NCBI GenBank assembly: GCA_963281255.1
Contig: OY725488.1
Span: forward strand, 8,095,524 to 8,159,523
Length of the DNA stretch: 64,000 nt
Source: Aphrocallistes beatrix
Lineage: Eukaryota; Porifera; Hexactinellida; Sceptrulophora; Aphrocallistidae
Direction of reading: 5' to 3'
The translations under genes and the position numbers were made by a program. Position 1 is the stretch's first letter. Each line of letters opens with the position of its first letter. Positions 24,579-38,000 of the stretch are shown here, piece by piece. Below the pieces are notes generated by a model that saw nothing but the letters and a program-made list of their open reading frames with translations, ran no database searches and had not been told where the DNA came from.

Positions 24579-26091
24579 TTTTTTAAACGCATTAATTTTA
24601 CTTTTTATGTGAAAATATTATCTTTGAATCTAATGCTATTGTCTTGCTTTTGAATTGAATTGTGGATATTATGATTTTGATTAATTGCCATTGTTGATGT
24701 ATATAATTGATATGTAAGAATGTCTATGTATTTGCATTTTTCTAGTATTTATTGCTTACTAATCATGACATGAATATAATTATATTTACGTGGATTTTGC
24801 GCCAATGCTTGCTGGTGTATCATGCAATGCACTGAAGTAGCTTCGAGGACAGGTAAATCCAGATCGAGCTCTGAGCATTGCAGGAACACCCACAGGTTGA
24901 GAAACAGCGCCCTAGACAAAAAATCCTTGCGACCCTGTCTTTTATCAAGATTTGTATACAGTCGAAATCGGGTTTTTTTTTACCCAGGTTTTTGTCTATC
25001 GTTTTTTGTTGCTAGGCTATGAAATCAATTGGAAAGAACTTCACTGTATTAGTCAAATCACCAAGAGGAATTTAGAGAACTAACTTTGATTTTAATCTAC
25101 TTAGTGATTTGAGGACTCACTCGCTAGCTGAACTGATGGCAGCGAAACAGACACTAAACCTTACTACTCGTTGGAATAAAGTTTGAGACAATTTGAACCT
25201 GAATCCGATTCCAACCTGTTAGTGGAGACATGCTTCTTGATCAGGGGCCAAGAGTGTAAAAATAGCAGAAACCTAGTGAAAGTGAAATCTCTAAAGTTCT
25301 AAAACTAACTCTGGCACCAATTTATGATCACAAGTTGCACTATGATGGTTCGTGAACACTTGTCACTTGTTAGTTTGACTAGAGCACTGCACTTACTACA
25401 AATGCCATTCAATTCCTACAAACCTTCAGACAAGCATTGGCAGTTTACGATCTGGGTGAGGTGCTAAATCTACTGATAGTTGCAGAGTGGGTGTATGCTA
25501 CATGTGTGTATGTATATGATGGATGTGTCTAGGATGGCGGAGCCGGTCCTGCTTTAGCCGCAACAATAGATTCAGCCGATCTAAACTTTAACTAAACTTT
25601 TGCTATAAAATATTTTTCAAATCATGGTGTTATCTGTATTGATGATGGGGATTCAATTTTATTTTTACAAAATTCATTAATTGATTGAGTCATACATATA
25701 TACAAGTACATATTGACCCTCTGTGCATATCAAACATGATTCATTGTATCTTGCTAATATCCTAAGTACCAGCAGAGATTCTAAGTAAAAATTGGTAGAT
25801 CTGTCGATCCCGGTTGGCCGGACCAATACAAATTTGCTTCCGCCGGGCCTGGTGCCTATGCATATGATAGCGCGTTTTACAGAGAAAAACTCGGCTATCA
25901 GTAGGCAAGAAATATAGCACCTAACTCCTTTAAACGGGATCATCCTTAGTGCTTTCAGCTCACTAGGTTCTGCAAGAGTGTAAGCTCAGATTACATGAGC
26001 TATATTAATATTATGCGCACCATTTCGTTCTACAATTAGCTATTATATCATAATTTGGATTCAGTATTACAGAGATACAAAGTAACAGAGG
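24579..26091. other. Spacer after copy A, no gene recognised
   Basis: Unique-looking AT-rich sequence. It contains a fragment of the 19138-19384 repeat end (GAATCCGATTCCAACCTG near 25205) and an isolated GAAAGTGAAA at about 25278. A short G+C-richer stretch at 24810-24950 and another at 25790-25880 gave no recognisable protein or tRNA. No canonical AATAAA was seen just after the copy A stop. Confidence 0.4.
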
Positions 26092-26253
26092 TAGGTACAT
26101 TTGATCCTAGCTAGCCCGGCTGCTGACAGGAATTGGCTGTCCGCCATTCTGGAGATCTTCGTCAATCACGAACAGCTGGAGTACCTGCTGAAGAAAGGAT
26201 TAGAGAAGGAAGAACTGCTGAAAACGGCTCTTCTCAAGTTCTTAGTGAAATGA
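26092..26253 (+). CDS. Possible orphan exon or small coding remnant
   Basis: A frame ending in TGA at 26251-26253 reads ...NWLSAILEIFVNHEQLEYLL and then a Lys/Glu/Leu-rich amphipathic helix. Its codon use is more G+C rich than the surroundings, and the reading is plausible as a terminal exon: an acceptor-like AG lies at about 26088-26090 and another at 26103-26104. I do not recognise the family and found no upstream exons. It could be a fragment of a displaced gene. Confidence 0.3.
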
Positions 26254-26638
26254 AGATGCATTATATTATATATATTTTGTACTAAGTAAGGGCTAATAGA
26301 GTTTCGCTTAGATCAACTTCTAGGTTCTAATTGAGAATAAATTAGTCATTTGCTGTTGAAATTGCAATTAATTATGTATTAAATGCTTTGATATACATTG
26401 CCACAAACATCATTTCCAACACCCAAAAGTTCGTTTTAACCATCTGGCCAATATTTAGCACTATTTTCCTTGAAGGGGTTCCAACTCAGTAGAAGAAATT
26501 TAAATATCCAGTGTTTAATTTTATCCTTATTAGTGGGTTTGCTTATAACACTTAGTGCAGGAATCCTATACCGTTTGATCCACCAGACTGCTACCTCTAC
26601 TAATTAACTGTGTTCGATTGTTTACTTTAGTTAAAATA

Positions 26639-27466
26639 ATGTCGACGAGAGTGGAATCTTGTCAGAAATTGTTTAGAATCGGTTGGCGGACTATAGATCC
26701 AAAACTTGGGTTTCCTTATCTCTCCAGCTATTTCGTTCCAGCTGTGTGCTCCAGTGTTGGGCTCGTTTCCCCCTCTCTCCTCTATGATGTTGGGTTTCCG
26801 CTCTCTTTCTCTGCCCTCTACCTTTATGACCTGGGCACATGTTGGACACAGGGAAATGTATATCTTCCTGGAACCGTGTTTGCTCTATTAATGTTTGGAC
26901 ACAGTTTTCGGCAGTTGGGTTTGACATTTTATCGACAAAAATCTCAACAGTACTTGGATAATTTGGCAAAATTTTTTCCAGAAGAGAAAAGCTCCTTTTT
27001 TCGTCTTATTTTCAATTGGCAGCACGTGTCACTGACTTGTTTTATCGACAATGCACTTCCATTTCTATTCATATCGAGAGCTGAGAAGTTCGACTGGCTC
27101 AGCATTTCCGGTATTAGCCTCATCGCTATCTCTGCGATAGTCCAAGCAGTTGCTGATTACTGCAAAATATCTCACAAGAAGAAATACGGAGATACTTTCT
27201 GCGATACCGGGCTCTACTCCCTCTGTCGACACCCCAACTATCTGGCTCAAGTCACTCTAACTCTAGGTCTCATTGTGACTTGTAGCTCAGCCGTCAGATG
27301 CTTTCCAAGGCTGATCTTCTTGGCTCTCCCTCACCTTCTATTTATGTTTCAGATGTTCTCTGTTACAAAGATGATGGCCAAGATGCAAGCAAGGAAGTAT
27401 CAGAATAACTCTGACTATGCAAGGTACTCTGATCGAGTGAAGAAAATGATACCTTACATTTGGTGA
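26639..27466 (+). CDS. DUF1295 / steroid 5-alpha-reductase-like membrane protein
   Basis: This single-exon frame encodes 275 residues from ATG 26639 (context AATAATG) to TGA. It is hydrophobic, with several likely membrane helices (roughly residues 40-65, 75-95, 120-145, 150-175, 215-245). The near-C-terminal motif DTGLYSLCRHPNYLAQ is the family's signature: a Gly-Leu-(Trp/Tyr)-x-x-x-Arg-His-Pro-Asn-Tyr box found in DUF1295 and isoprenylcysteine-methyltransferase/5-alpha-reductase-type enzymes, where it helps bind a nucleotide or SAM cofactor. The substrate cannot be told from sequence. Its base use is richer in G+C than the spacer. It lies between copies A and B on the same strand with no shared features, so a functional link is unlikely. 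An open frame extends upstream to 26618 but lacks another ATG. Confidence 0.8.
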   Translation: MSTRVESCQKLFRIGWRTIDPKLGFPYLSSYFVPAVCSSVGLVSPSLLYDVGFPLSFSALYLYDLGTCWTQGNVYLPGTVFALLMFGHSFRQLGLTFYRQKSQQYLDNLAKFFPEEKSSFFRLIFNWQHVSLTCFIDNALPFLFISRAEKFDWLSISGISLIAISAIVQAVADYCKISHKKKYGDTFCDTGLYSLCRHPNYLAQVTLTLGLIVTCSSAVRCFPRLIFLALPHLLFMFQMFSVTKMMAKMQARKYQNNSDYARYSDRVKKMIPYIW

Positions 27467-28232
27467 TGGTAGTTTTTAGAAGAGCGAATTGACATCGAAT
27501 TTACGTAGTTTTTAGTAATGCTATATGCCTTTATTTGATCCTGTGATCTACCCATCTTAAATTACAAAATTTCTAAGCTTGTAGTAGGTTTGTTCTGATA
27601 ATAGAGGTATCTTTCATGTCCTAGAAATTGTAAAATGCACAATAATTTGCATCTATCGACCAAGTATTATACAAAAATTAATACTTTTATACACAACTTG
27701 GTAATTAAATATTTTGAATTGTGATTTGAAAGTGAATTGCATACTTTTGACATGCATAATAGGAAGCTTTATTCATCTTTTATTCTGAATTTAACCCTCG
27801 AATCATGTCCTAATTAATACACCTTTGTGCCACAGAGATAGCTGAAAAGAGGAAATGCCTGTTTATAATTTCTGTTCTAGACTCCAGACTCTAGAGGAAA
27901 CTTGGCATACACATCGTTATACTACTAAGTAGTCCATACATTAATTCTGTAACTGTAGTACTTAATTGGATTTAGATGTGTTGATTGATCCTAGCCATAT
28001 ATCCAGGTTTGCATCCTTCGGAGTTGTGACGTACGGTGTGTGAGATGAAATTGAAGATTTTAACATTTTTGAAATTCCCTGCATATTTAATTAAACCCTC
28101 CAATGGCACGGGGTCTATTCTTTTTATAGTATTGGCCCGTATTTTAATCGTCTCCCGCCTAAAATGGCTTAACTGGAAATGAGTTAGCACAATCCTGTTG
28201 CCTATTTATAATTAAACACGTGCCTAATTGAT

Positions 28233-28345
28233 AAAAGTCAGTCGACAGATCGATAGTGCAGCTCCAGTAAGTGACTCGAGGGAGCATAAAGTCTGAAATC
28301 TGAATATCATAATACATCGGAAAATGCTCATTTTGGAGCTTTATG
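28233..28345. repeat. R: dispersed repeat of unknown class, copy 2 (reversed)
   Basis: GTCAGTCGACAGATCGATAG and AATACATCGGAAAATGCTC are the complement of the copy at 11570 with scattered changes. Confidence 0.5.
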
Positions 28346-28413
28346 TATGGAAAGCTGGAATTTTAATAGAATGTGTATATTAATAGATCTCACAAATTAT
28401 ACAACTATCATCA

Positions 28414-28588
28414 AAAAATAGGGCTACTGGTTAACCAGGATCAACCGCTAAATCGGGCCACTAATGGCAAAACCTAAATCTCTCGCACATAGAAACCAAT
28501 ACAAAATATTTTCGGTTAATAGGGTTTTCCACTTAATTGGGGTAAAATGTCCTCTGACCGATGTGACCCTATTAAGCGGGGTCGACTG
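28414..28588. mobile_element. Pogo-like MITE, family 1, left end worn
   Basis: The right end CTATTAAGCGGGGTCGACTG and the shared interior ATACAAAATATTTTCGGTTA match the complete copy at 39689. The left terminus has merged with an H2 fragment. Confidence 0.75.
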
Positions 28589-28676
28589 TTTTAATTCTGT
28601 TTTAGTGCATTGGTTTAGAAGCGTATTCCTTGAAATTAAGTAATTGTTACCCTCTCACCTTGGTTCTAGGTTAATA

Positions 28677-28851
28677 CAGTCAGGGTCGCTTATTGTGAAC
28701 CACCAGGGGACTGTTCATAATAGAGATACTTCATATTAAGCGACTTGATCCAATACAAATCATATTTTTAAAATGAAATTGGGACCATGAGGTTAGTTCA
28801 TAATAAACGAATGTTCATATTAAGCGGGTTCATAATAAGCGACCCTGACTG
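28677..28851. mobile_element. Complete 175-bp pogo-like MITE upstream of copy B
   Basis: The ends are near-perfect inverted repeats of about 25 bp (CAGTCAGGGTCGCTTATTGT at the left, its complement at the right with one extra difference), flanked by TA on both sides. No coding capacity. The CAG...CTG ends and TA target are typical of pogo/Tigger-type elements. Confidence 0.85.
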
Positions 28852-29037
28852 TATTGTTAATGGCCCAGTTAAAAATCCTAGAAGTTTTCCAATTTAGCTT
28901 ACAATCTGATTTTCTATTACCTTTTCTCTGCTGAGTAATTACGTATCAATAATTATCCTCACACATATTTTTTCAACATGGTGTTCATAAATTTATTATT
29001 AATGTTTAGATAAACTAATGAGCTAACTTGGCTAAAA

Positions 29038-32000
29038 ATGCCAACATTTTGTCAGAATAGAGAGTGCACATTCTACAATATCTTTCCAAATGGCGGAAAT
29101 GATGGTTTTAAATGCTGTCCCTTTTGTGAAGGCCCTGTGCTAACTAAAAAGCCTCTATTTAGAGATACCGAGAAACCTCGCCCCAGAGTTAGTGATCCTC
29201 AACCTGTAGACCAGCCTATTGGAAAGAGAGAATCATTCGTGGGCATAGATTCACTCCCAAATGTTGTAAGCAATCAATTCATTGCACCTATTTATAATTG
29301 GAGAGTATCCAAACGTAAGAAAAGATCGTCCACACAATTTGAAGATGTTATTGTTACATTCTCTACTGCCGTCTTAAGGAAGCATTATTTACAATCAAAT
29401 GGTTGCATTTCTCTCAGATTCAAGTCTTCATCTATTGGAGAATTCAAATTCGAGCGAATAGAATTCAAAGGCTTAACAAAAGTAAGTTACGAAGGGAATG
29501 AATTTGTGTTACTCGAAGAAACGATAAAGATTAACAAGAGCATCCTTGCTGGTTTGAAACATTCTGAACAGCTCCTTATTCCCTACAAGTATTACTTCTC
29601 TGATAGTGAAGAGGAGCTCTACCTGAAAAAAGGTGATTGCTTTCGAAACTTAGTTCTTGATTGGTTTACTTTTTGTGAATTAAAAAACATTCGAAAATTT
29701 GACATGATTGTTTTACCAGAAAAACTTGTGGATGAAGAATATTTTTTAAAACAAATCGACACCCGTCTGAGTATTATTTTCAATATTTATGTACCTGGAG
29801 AAAAGATATTATTGCTCCTTCCAATTAGCAACATTGAAGATGAAGTTCAAACCATTCTCTTCTCACTCTGTAATGGATACTACAGTAAAATATCTTTATG
29901 GAAAAAGAGAAAGAACTTCCAAGTTTATGATTCGACAGAACAAATCCATGAAGTATCTTCTAACCTATTCAATATTTGGTTGAAAGATTTAATAAACACT
30001 TCTTTACCTTTTACTTCTAAATTTTTAATTCTCTTCTATTCATTTGAGAATGACCTAATTCAACCACATTCTACTGAACTTTTCATTCTTCTATTTCAAG
30101 GAGTGAATAGCGATCTTATTATTTTTCTTATCAATTCTCGATGTGATGTATTCTCTGATTATATATCTGAGATTAAATCACGTCCGTACTTACTCCATCA
30201 TGCTATGCAGGGTATTTCTAGTAAGGATTTCTCTCAATTAGTTAAGTTTCTTCCTCTCTATCATTTCCTGTTTGATTCCAAAGAGTATTTCAGCATTGCT
30301 CAGTCTAATAATGCATTCCTTGATAATGCTTATTGGGGTCTCCCATCTAATGTGAAATTTCAGTATTATGACGATGTAGACATATCAGTTATTAGAGATG
30401 CAATGTCCATTTTCCACACTATAGATCCTCTCCTACCTTATTCTATTATCCTCCTCGCTCTAAGATCTGACATATTCCTAGATCTTTTAGAGATCCGTTC
30501 GATTCCATATCTGTCATTTTTCAGCGTTTTACTCTATCGTGTTAAAACATGGTCATTGATACAACAAGACTGTGAACTCCGTGAACTTGTATTCACCACT
30601 TTTCTGGAAAAATCTGAACAAACTCCAGGTTTAATGAATAGATATCACATCTGTCATGCGTGTGATGTTATTTTCAGAATGCTAGATGTTATTAAGGATA
30701 GTCCAGTCACATTTCTTGATAAACTTAACTTAGAAGAAGTTAAATGTACATTACATGTGTTAGCTAAACTCCTGGAATTATTTGATAAAAAGCATCCATC
30801 ATTTTTACCTCTTCAACACTTTCATCGTGCGAAATCGATTATAATGAACTTGAAACCCGCTGGAACTCTTCTCAATATCATCAGAAGGTGTCTCTCTGAG
30901 GATGTTTTACAACCAAACTACCAATCCAAATGCACACTTTTCGATGAGGTTACGAATGTATGGGGTGCTCTATCTTGTATACCATTTCCACAAACGTACG
31001 ACTGGATTTCAGAAATTAGCAAGCAATTGAGTAGTCGATTATCTATCCAGCCTTTAAGGAATGTTTTGGTTACTTTTGTTGAGTTATGTAACCAGTATAA
31101 CGAGATGCTTCCTAATGATTCAATTTTCAGATGTTTCCATAATGAGATATTAGAGAAAGTAAAGGCATCACCAACAATTGTGGAAAATCAAGAAACGACA
31201 GTAGAGCATATCGTCCAAGTTTCCAAAGAACAGTTCTATTTAGTCGCCGATATTATTGCAGCTATTTTAGCTTCTAACTCAAGCAAACTTAATGAGAATC
31301 CAGTGAAACATATCCTTATTCTTCCTTGGTGGTCCCATGTAGCCAGGTTTTGTAAACCGGATGAATTTACAGAATCACATCCTGATGCAGAAAATATCAT
31401 GGAATTGGTTAGGAGTACTTTTTCCAATATTTCTTTACAATATCACATGCTGACAATAAAAACAAAAGATTTATATATAATTATTAATAACCAGGATAAT
31501 TATTTTTCAATGTTACAATCGATGCCTGAAGGAGACTCTCGTATCCTTAAACAGCTGGATAGAGATTTCTTTAACGATTCTATACAACACCGTAAACTGC
31601 TTAGAGATAATTTCATCGAATTTCGTGCACTCATGCACGATTTAAAGAAATTGTTAGATTCTACAAACTCCCAGATTCGTTCTCATGAACTCACACAGTT
31701 TTTAGATTTTGATTTTGAGAACTCTTCAATCTCTACTCTCTCTCGTATCTCTGAAGATGAGAAGAAGATATGTATAATGCCAGATTGGGAACATTCAGAA
31801 ATTATAAATAATTCTATGTTTAATTTAATGCTCAGAACTTTGCAAGATCTTCTCAAATCTCAGTATTTTCTGTCTACATATAAACAGAAGGTAGAAGAAT
31901 TGAAAGAATTCGAAAAGAGTCTGAAAGAATTGCATTTACTTTACATTGGAGTGGCTGATACTATTCGAAACACAATAAAATATCTTTTTGATATGAAAAT

Positions 32001-35000
32001 TCTAATTTCAACAGTATGCAAACACTTTTACAATGACACTGTTCTAGATTCGGATTTATTTGATAGAGAAATAGACCATCTGGTGTCTGCTATTGAAATT
32101 TTAGATCAACAACCTTGTTCTAATAAAGAAAATAAATCGGAGTCTGTGAGAAGGGCAAAGCTTTGTTTTAAACTTAAGCAACGGCAGAAGTTAACTGAAA
32201 CGATTATTCAAGTGAAAAATCAGTTTAGTCTGATAGGAAATTTTAGTGAAATTGACATTCTAAAGACATTAAACGATCAGGAAATGGAATTACAATCAAT
32301 CACAGAAGAAATGTATAATATTTCGTATCGAATATTCGAGTTTAACGATTTACATCAACAAATCCTGGACAGCTTATTGATTTGTGTGGACCTTTTCCTA
32401 TGGGCAAGTAATATAATACAAACCCAAACTGATCTAGATAACCTCAGAGAATTGGCGCTAAATTCGATCGATGGTTCTCCATTTGAAGTAAATCGTATCT
32501 CTTCCTTCTACACTCTCTGCAAGCTATTCAGCCCATTTACCTATGAACTTCACGAAGAAATTGACCAAGAAAGTTTCCTGAACAGACTATCTAAGGTCCA
32601 TCATAATATTAAGTCACGTGAAGATATTCAAAATAAACTGGCAGATATTTGTAGAGACTGTGCATCAGAGGCAAATAATGAATTCTGGAAAACTCTCGAA
32701 TTAAAACACACTTCAATCGGAGGTAACACACTTTCTAAACTCAAACAAATAATGTCAGATGGCAAGATTATACTGAATGTTAAAAAATCATCCTGCAGTG
32801 TTGAAGATATTATCTCTGTACAAATTACTCAAGGTTGCACGGTTATAACCTATTCTCTAAATGAACTGAAGGAGATGCAGAGTGAAACTGTTCTGATTTC
32901 TCCTGAAATGCATCAAGATTCAGTCGGTGCGAGGTTTCAACATCTGTTGAAACTGATTCTTAGTCTTTCTGAAATCGTTTTGAAGTTCCATAAATCTGGA
33001 GATGTGCTGTTTCGAAACAAAAAGCTAGCTTACTCTTGTGATTCGACTGATATTTTGTCAGAAGATATTACTTTCTTGGAAGAGAAGTACAAGAATTGGA
33101 TCAATTATTTTGAGCAAGCACGTCAAAAGTGTTATTTTTTAAACTTTTTTACTTCTTCACAGATTCTAACAATTCAGATAGGGCTGGAGAGGCTAGAGAG
33201 ATTTCCTTCTAAAGTTATAGAAAAGCAAGCTTTTTATTTGCTAATTATCTTATCAGAAGATTTAAGCGAGGAAGAAGTTCGTGCAGCATTCAACAGAGTC
33301 GACGGAGGATCTTTATCATCTGGCTACAGTAGTTCGATTAGTAGCATAGGTTCAGTTACATCCGATGAAACGGGCTTATCTGCTAGGGTGGACTCTAAGT
33401 CGTCCAGATTCATAGATGCGCCAATACCTAAACAATTTGACATTCAACCTAATCTGGACTTTATGTCTCTTTCAGACACTGAGTTAGGTGAAACTCATAC
33501 ATTTTATGTTTCTAAGTCAGAGATGATTAAAATGTATTATGATCAACACGAATATATTTCACTCACTAAATTAGAAGAGATTTTTAGAATTTTAAGTTCA
33601 AGAATGGTTCTTAAAACGCGTGATTTTTCACTAATATCAGGTGAACCCAATCTTATTTTTGTTGCCAATCATCTAATTATGCATTCCATCTTATCTCTCT
33701 ATTACCCTTCAAAACAGCTCCCATACCCCCACGAAGTTCTCATCTGTTCTGAAAAGACTACTGTAGAGGAAATAGAAATATTCTGGAGAAGATCTCTCAA
33801 CAATGCTTCTAATGCTTTTATTTTCTGTTTAGCTTCAATTGAGAAGTTGAACTATGATGTTGCAGTGAAGAGTGTATCTTCTCTTAAAGGTTTTCTCAAC
33901 TCTGCAAGTTCTAACAAATCAGAATTTCGATTAGTGTTAATATGCTCTGAAGAACACAAACATTCTAGTTACATGGCATCAGCTCTTGTCAGATATGAAC
34001 GAATATTAACAGAAATCCAGAGCTTGGAAAATCTCAAAGCGTTTGTTTTTAAAAGCATTTCGGCTTCCACAGATTATTCATCTAAGAAAAGTGAACATTT
34101 TCCAATGAAACCAGCTTCAACTGTCGATCAAAGTAGATCTTATGCAAGAATTGTATTATCTGAATCACAAGGAAATGGAAAATCTCTTTGGATAACGCGA
34201 CTAGTTGAAGATTTAACAAAATTGAGATTAAAATCTGTAGATCCCCATTTAATTCCTTGTACGATCGTATCTCTGTATGAGAGTAAAGGTTGTGAAAATA
34301 AAGCTACTGACAAACTCCTCGCTTCACCAGTATCAGCAGGTGAATATGGACGAATTTATCATTTTGATATTATTTGTTCATCAGATAAACAGATTCTCTC
34401 ATTTCTATTCAAGTTGCTCATTATGAGGACAATTTGTGACAGTTCAGGTCGTATTTATCGCTGTAGCAAGAATAACTACTATGTCATTGAAGCTAACATG
34501 TCTACACTCACTCCAGAACTGATGCATTTCTTTGATTTATTTCCTGTTTGGAAGTGTTTGGGACCAAATGAAGTGTTAAGTTATGAAAAAAGAAATAAAC
34601 GTTCGAAAATGAAACAAATTACTCTGCACGACACTGATGAATTTGAATCCGAAGCATTCCAACGAGTATTTACGTATCTAGCGAAATTAGAATCTCGAGC
34701 GAATATAGATGAGTACGTGTACACGAAAGATCCAAATCAAGATCAAGACTGCAGGGATCAATTAGAGATTCTTTTGAAATATTATGGTCAAGATAATCCA
34801 TCTTGGAGTGAAATAAAACATTTTATTTCATTTCTTAACAAACAGCTGATTGCTTGTGAAGGAAATATTTATTGTCAATCTTTCAAATTGAATAAGAATT
34901 GGAGTGGATTCAAACAGTTTTTAGTGGACTGTATGGTTCTGATGTCAAAAGATTTCACAACTCCCTCACTCAGGAATTCATTACAGTCTCCGCCTCCAGA

Positions 35001-38000
35001 TGCAGTTGCTGGATATGGCATAGACGAGAATAGGAAGTGGGGACAGAAAAACTATCCTAACATTTTCATAAATGAAGACCTTCAGTCAATGACTTTCTTT
35101 GGAATATCAATCTCTCAAGATCTAAGTAAGTTGGATGGTTTTGATTCAAACAAAATAATTGCCACGAAAGTTATTCCTAAACAGCTGTACAATCTACTCA
35201 AAAAGAATGAAGTTAATTTAGAAGAAGATTTTCACAATTGGGATCGCCATAAGATGCTTTCAATATTAGTGAATGTATTGGGTGTTCCATCTAATTCCTC
35301 AGATGCTCCTCCTGATCCAGATCCTAATTATGTACTGACTGTTGACAATGTTAAGAAAATACTGGCCATTCATATGCGCTTTCGTTCTAACATTCCTGTT
35401 ATCTTAATGGGAGACACGGGATGTGGTAAAACGCGGTTAATTCAATTTATGTGTAAACTTCAAGCGAGGAATCCTGATCTACACAACTTAGAAATTCTCA
35501 AGGTACATGGTGAAATCACAGAAAAAGATATCAAAGACTCTTACAGAAATGCATTAGAATTAGCTGAACGGAATTCTTTGGAAAATATCGATACCATTCT
35601 TTTCTTTGATGAAGCAAACACAAGCTACTCGATTGGATTGATAAAAGAAATTCTTTGTGACAGAAGAGTTGATGGAGTGTCCATTCCAAATCGTTTACGA
35701 CTACAGTTCGTAGTGGCTTGCAATCCTTATCAGAGACACTCAGACAAGATGTTAACCAAGCTCACTTCTGCTGGTCTCGGAATGCTAGCTTCCAATGATC
35801 TGGTGAGAGAACATTTCATAGATATTCCTCTGAGGGAGCTGGTATACAGGGTGCTTCCTCTCCCGAACAGCCTTCTGCCTCTGGTGTGGGATTTTGGAAA
35901 CCTCACTCCTGAAATTGAAAAATCTTATATCTACAACATCGTTGTTACCAATCTGAAACATTATACTTCTAAACAACTAGTATCATATAGTCGAGTTATT
36001 TCAGACACGTTATATCACTCCCAAATGTATATGAGAGAGAGGAGAGATGAATGTTCCTTCGTTAGTTTGCGAGATGTTGAGAGAACTGTTCGTGTTATGT
36101 TGTGGTTCTACAAATGGCTGCCAAATCTTCAGATCTCTAATATGACACTTGACCTAATAACGTACAGTCTCATCTTAGCTTTAGCTGTGTGCTATCGAGC
36201 TAAATTGAGAGAGAGGAAGGAATTCGATAAATACGTGATATCTAATGTTGCACATCTTCGAAATCGGATAGCTGAGATTTCCCTAATAACTAGAGAAGTG
36301 GAAAAGTTTCAAGATGTTGTAGTCAGCATGATGAGTGTTGGAGAACACATTGCTATAAATAGAGCACTGAAGGAGAACTTATTCATGATGTTCGTATGCA
36401 TTCAGTTGAAAATTCCTTTGTTCATCATTGGTAAACCTGGAACATCCAAGTCGTTTGCCAAGTATATCATCAGTCATTCGATGAATGGTGATCTCACCAT
36501 TCGCGGGAAGAAGGTTGCTAGTATTCAGTTCACACAATGTTACATGGAATCTTACCAATGCAGTCAGCTGACTACTTCAGAAGAGATCAAGTCTCTATTC
36601 AGGAAGTGTGAGACTATTCAAGCTCAGAATGATCCTTCTTGTGTGGCATGTGTCGTGTTAGATGAAGTGGGACTAGCAGAAGATTCCCCAAACTTACCTC
36701 TGAAGATCCTGCACTCCCTCCTTGAAGATGGAATGGATTCAGAGGGTCAGGGACCAGGTGTCGCCTTTATCGGTCTTTCAAACTGGGCGCTCGATCCCGC
36801 TAAGATGAATCGGGGCATCATGCTGCATCTGGAAGATCCAACTGCTGAAGAATTAGTTAACACTGCACACTCCATTATCAAACCTTGTGGAGAGAGACAC
36901 GACAGTTATTCACAGACACTCAGTCCTTACATTAAGAGTTTGGCTGAGGGATATTTGAAATTAGTAGAAATGCCATTATTGAAGAAAAGACATTCAAAAG
37001 ATTATTTTGGACTCCGTGATTTCTATCATCTCATTAAGATGTTATACTTCCTCTCTAAAAAGTTTAATGTACTTAACAAACGGTTAATGATTTATGCAAT
37101 TAAAAAAAATTTCAGTGGAATTCCTGATATCAATGCAGTTGTGATATTCAATCAATACCTGAATATTCCAGATTCTGAAGATGATATTGGACCATTATCT
37201 GATCCTCTATCCTTAATAACTTCTTCTTTAGAGTCCACATCTCATGAAGATCCATACTTGAGATCTAGGTACCTTCTCCTCTTGACAGATGGTTACGTAG
37301 CACTGGACATCTTGTTTAACTCGCATATTCTGAATGAAGACACTAAAGTGATGTTTGGGAGCAGCTTTCCTCTTGACCAGGAGTACTTCAGCATATGTCA
37401 CAATCTGAACAGGATCAAGATATTCATGGAGACAGGGAAGACAGTGGTTCTGACAAATCTATCCAATGTCTATGAAAGCCTTTACGAGATGCTTAACCAG
37501 TTTTACGTGGAATTGTTCGGGAGGTGTTGGGTGGATATCGGGATTGGATCTCGTCGCATTAAGTGTGCAGTGCACCCTGACTTTCGACTGATAGTGATCG
37601 CTGACAAAAGCACAGTTTTCGAGAAGTTCCCTCCTCCTTTAATCAACAGACTGGAAAAGCATATCTTGACCATTTCTACCATAATTGAGGACGATGTAGT
37701 GATGACTAATATCGTTTCCAAATTCGCGGAATGGCTCCAGCGTTTCAATACAATTCACATTAATGTACAGAATGACACACTTCCTTTTATGGTCTACTCT
37801 ACAATTAATAAGTTAGGGTTGAAAGGAAGAGAATTGGAATGGGAAGAACATATTTTGAAAGCTTTAAAATTTGAACTCCTGAAGATAGTTACTCCCATTT
37901 CCATTCTTCGATTATCGAAGTCAGATTTAACTAGTGAGGCATCCGAAATTTATGAGAATTACTGTAAGATTAAACATCATAGTCTCGTCGATTATTTCCA

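Larger units (their letters stand above)
27467..29037. other. Spacer before copy B with repeats and presumed promoter
   Basis: No coding region is seen. It holds the dispersed repeat R (28233-28345), an H2 fragment (about 28350-28413), a truncated pogo-like MITE (28414-28588) and a complete MITE (28677-28851). The copy B promoter and 5' UTR would lie largely in the 186 bp between that MITE and the ATG. I see no clear TATA box or initiator. Confidence 0.5.

Noticed and set aside
31236-31427. Minus-strand frames inside the giant exons (31236-31427, 58478-58669, 35785-35976, 63024-63215)
   Set aside because: They recur at matching places in B and C only because they mirror the conserved + strand code.
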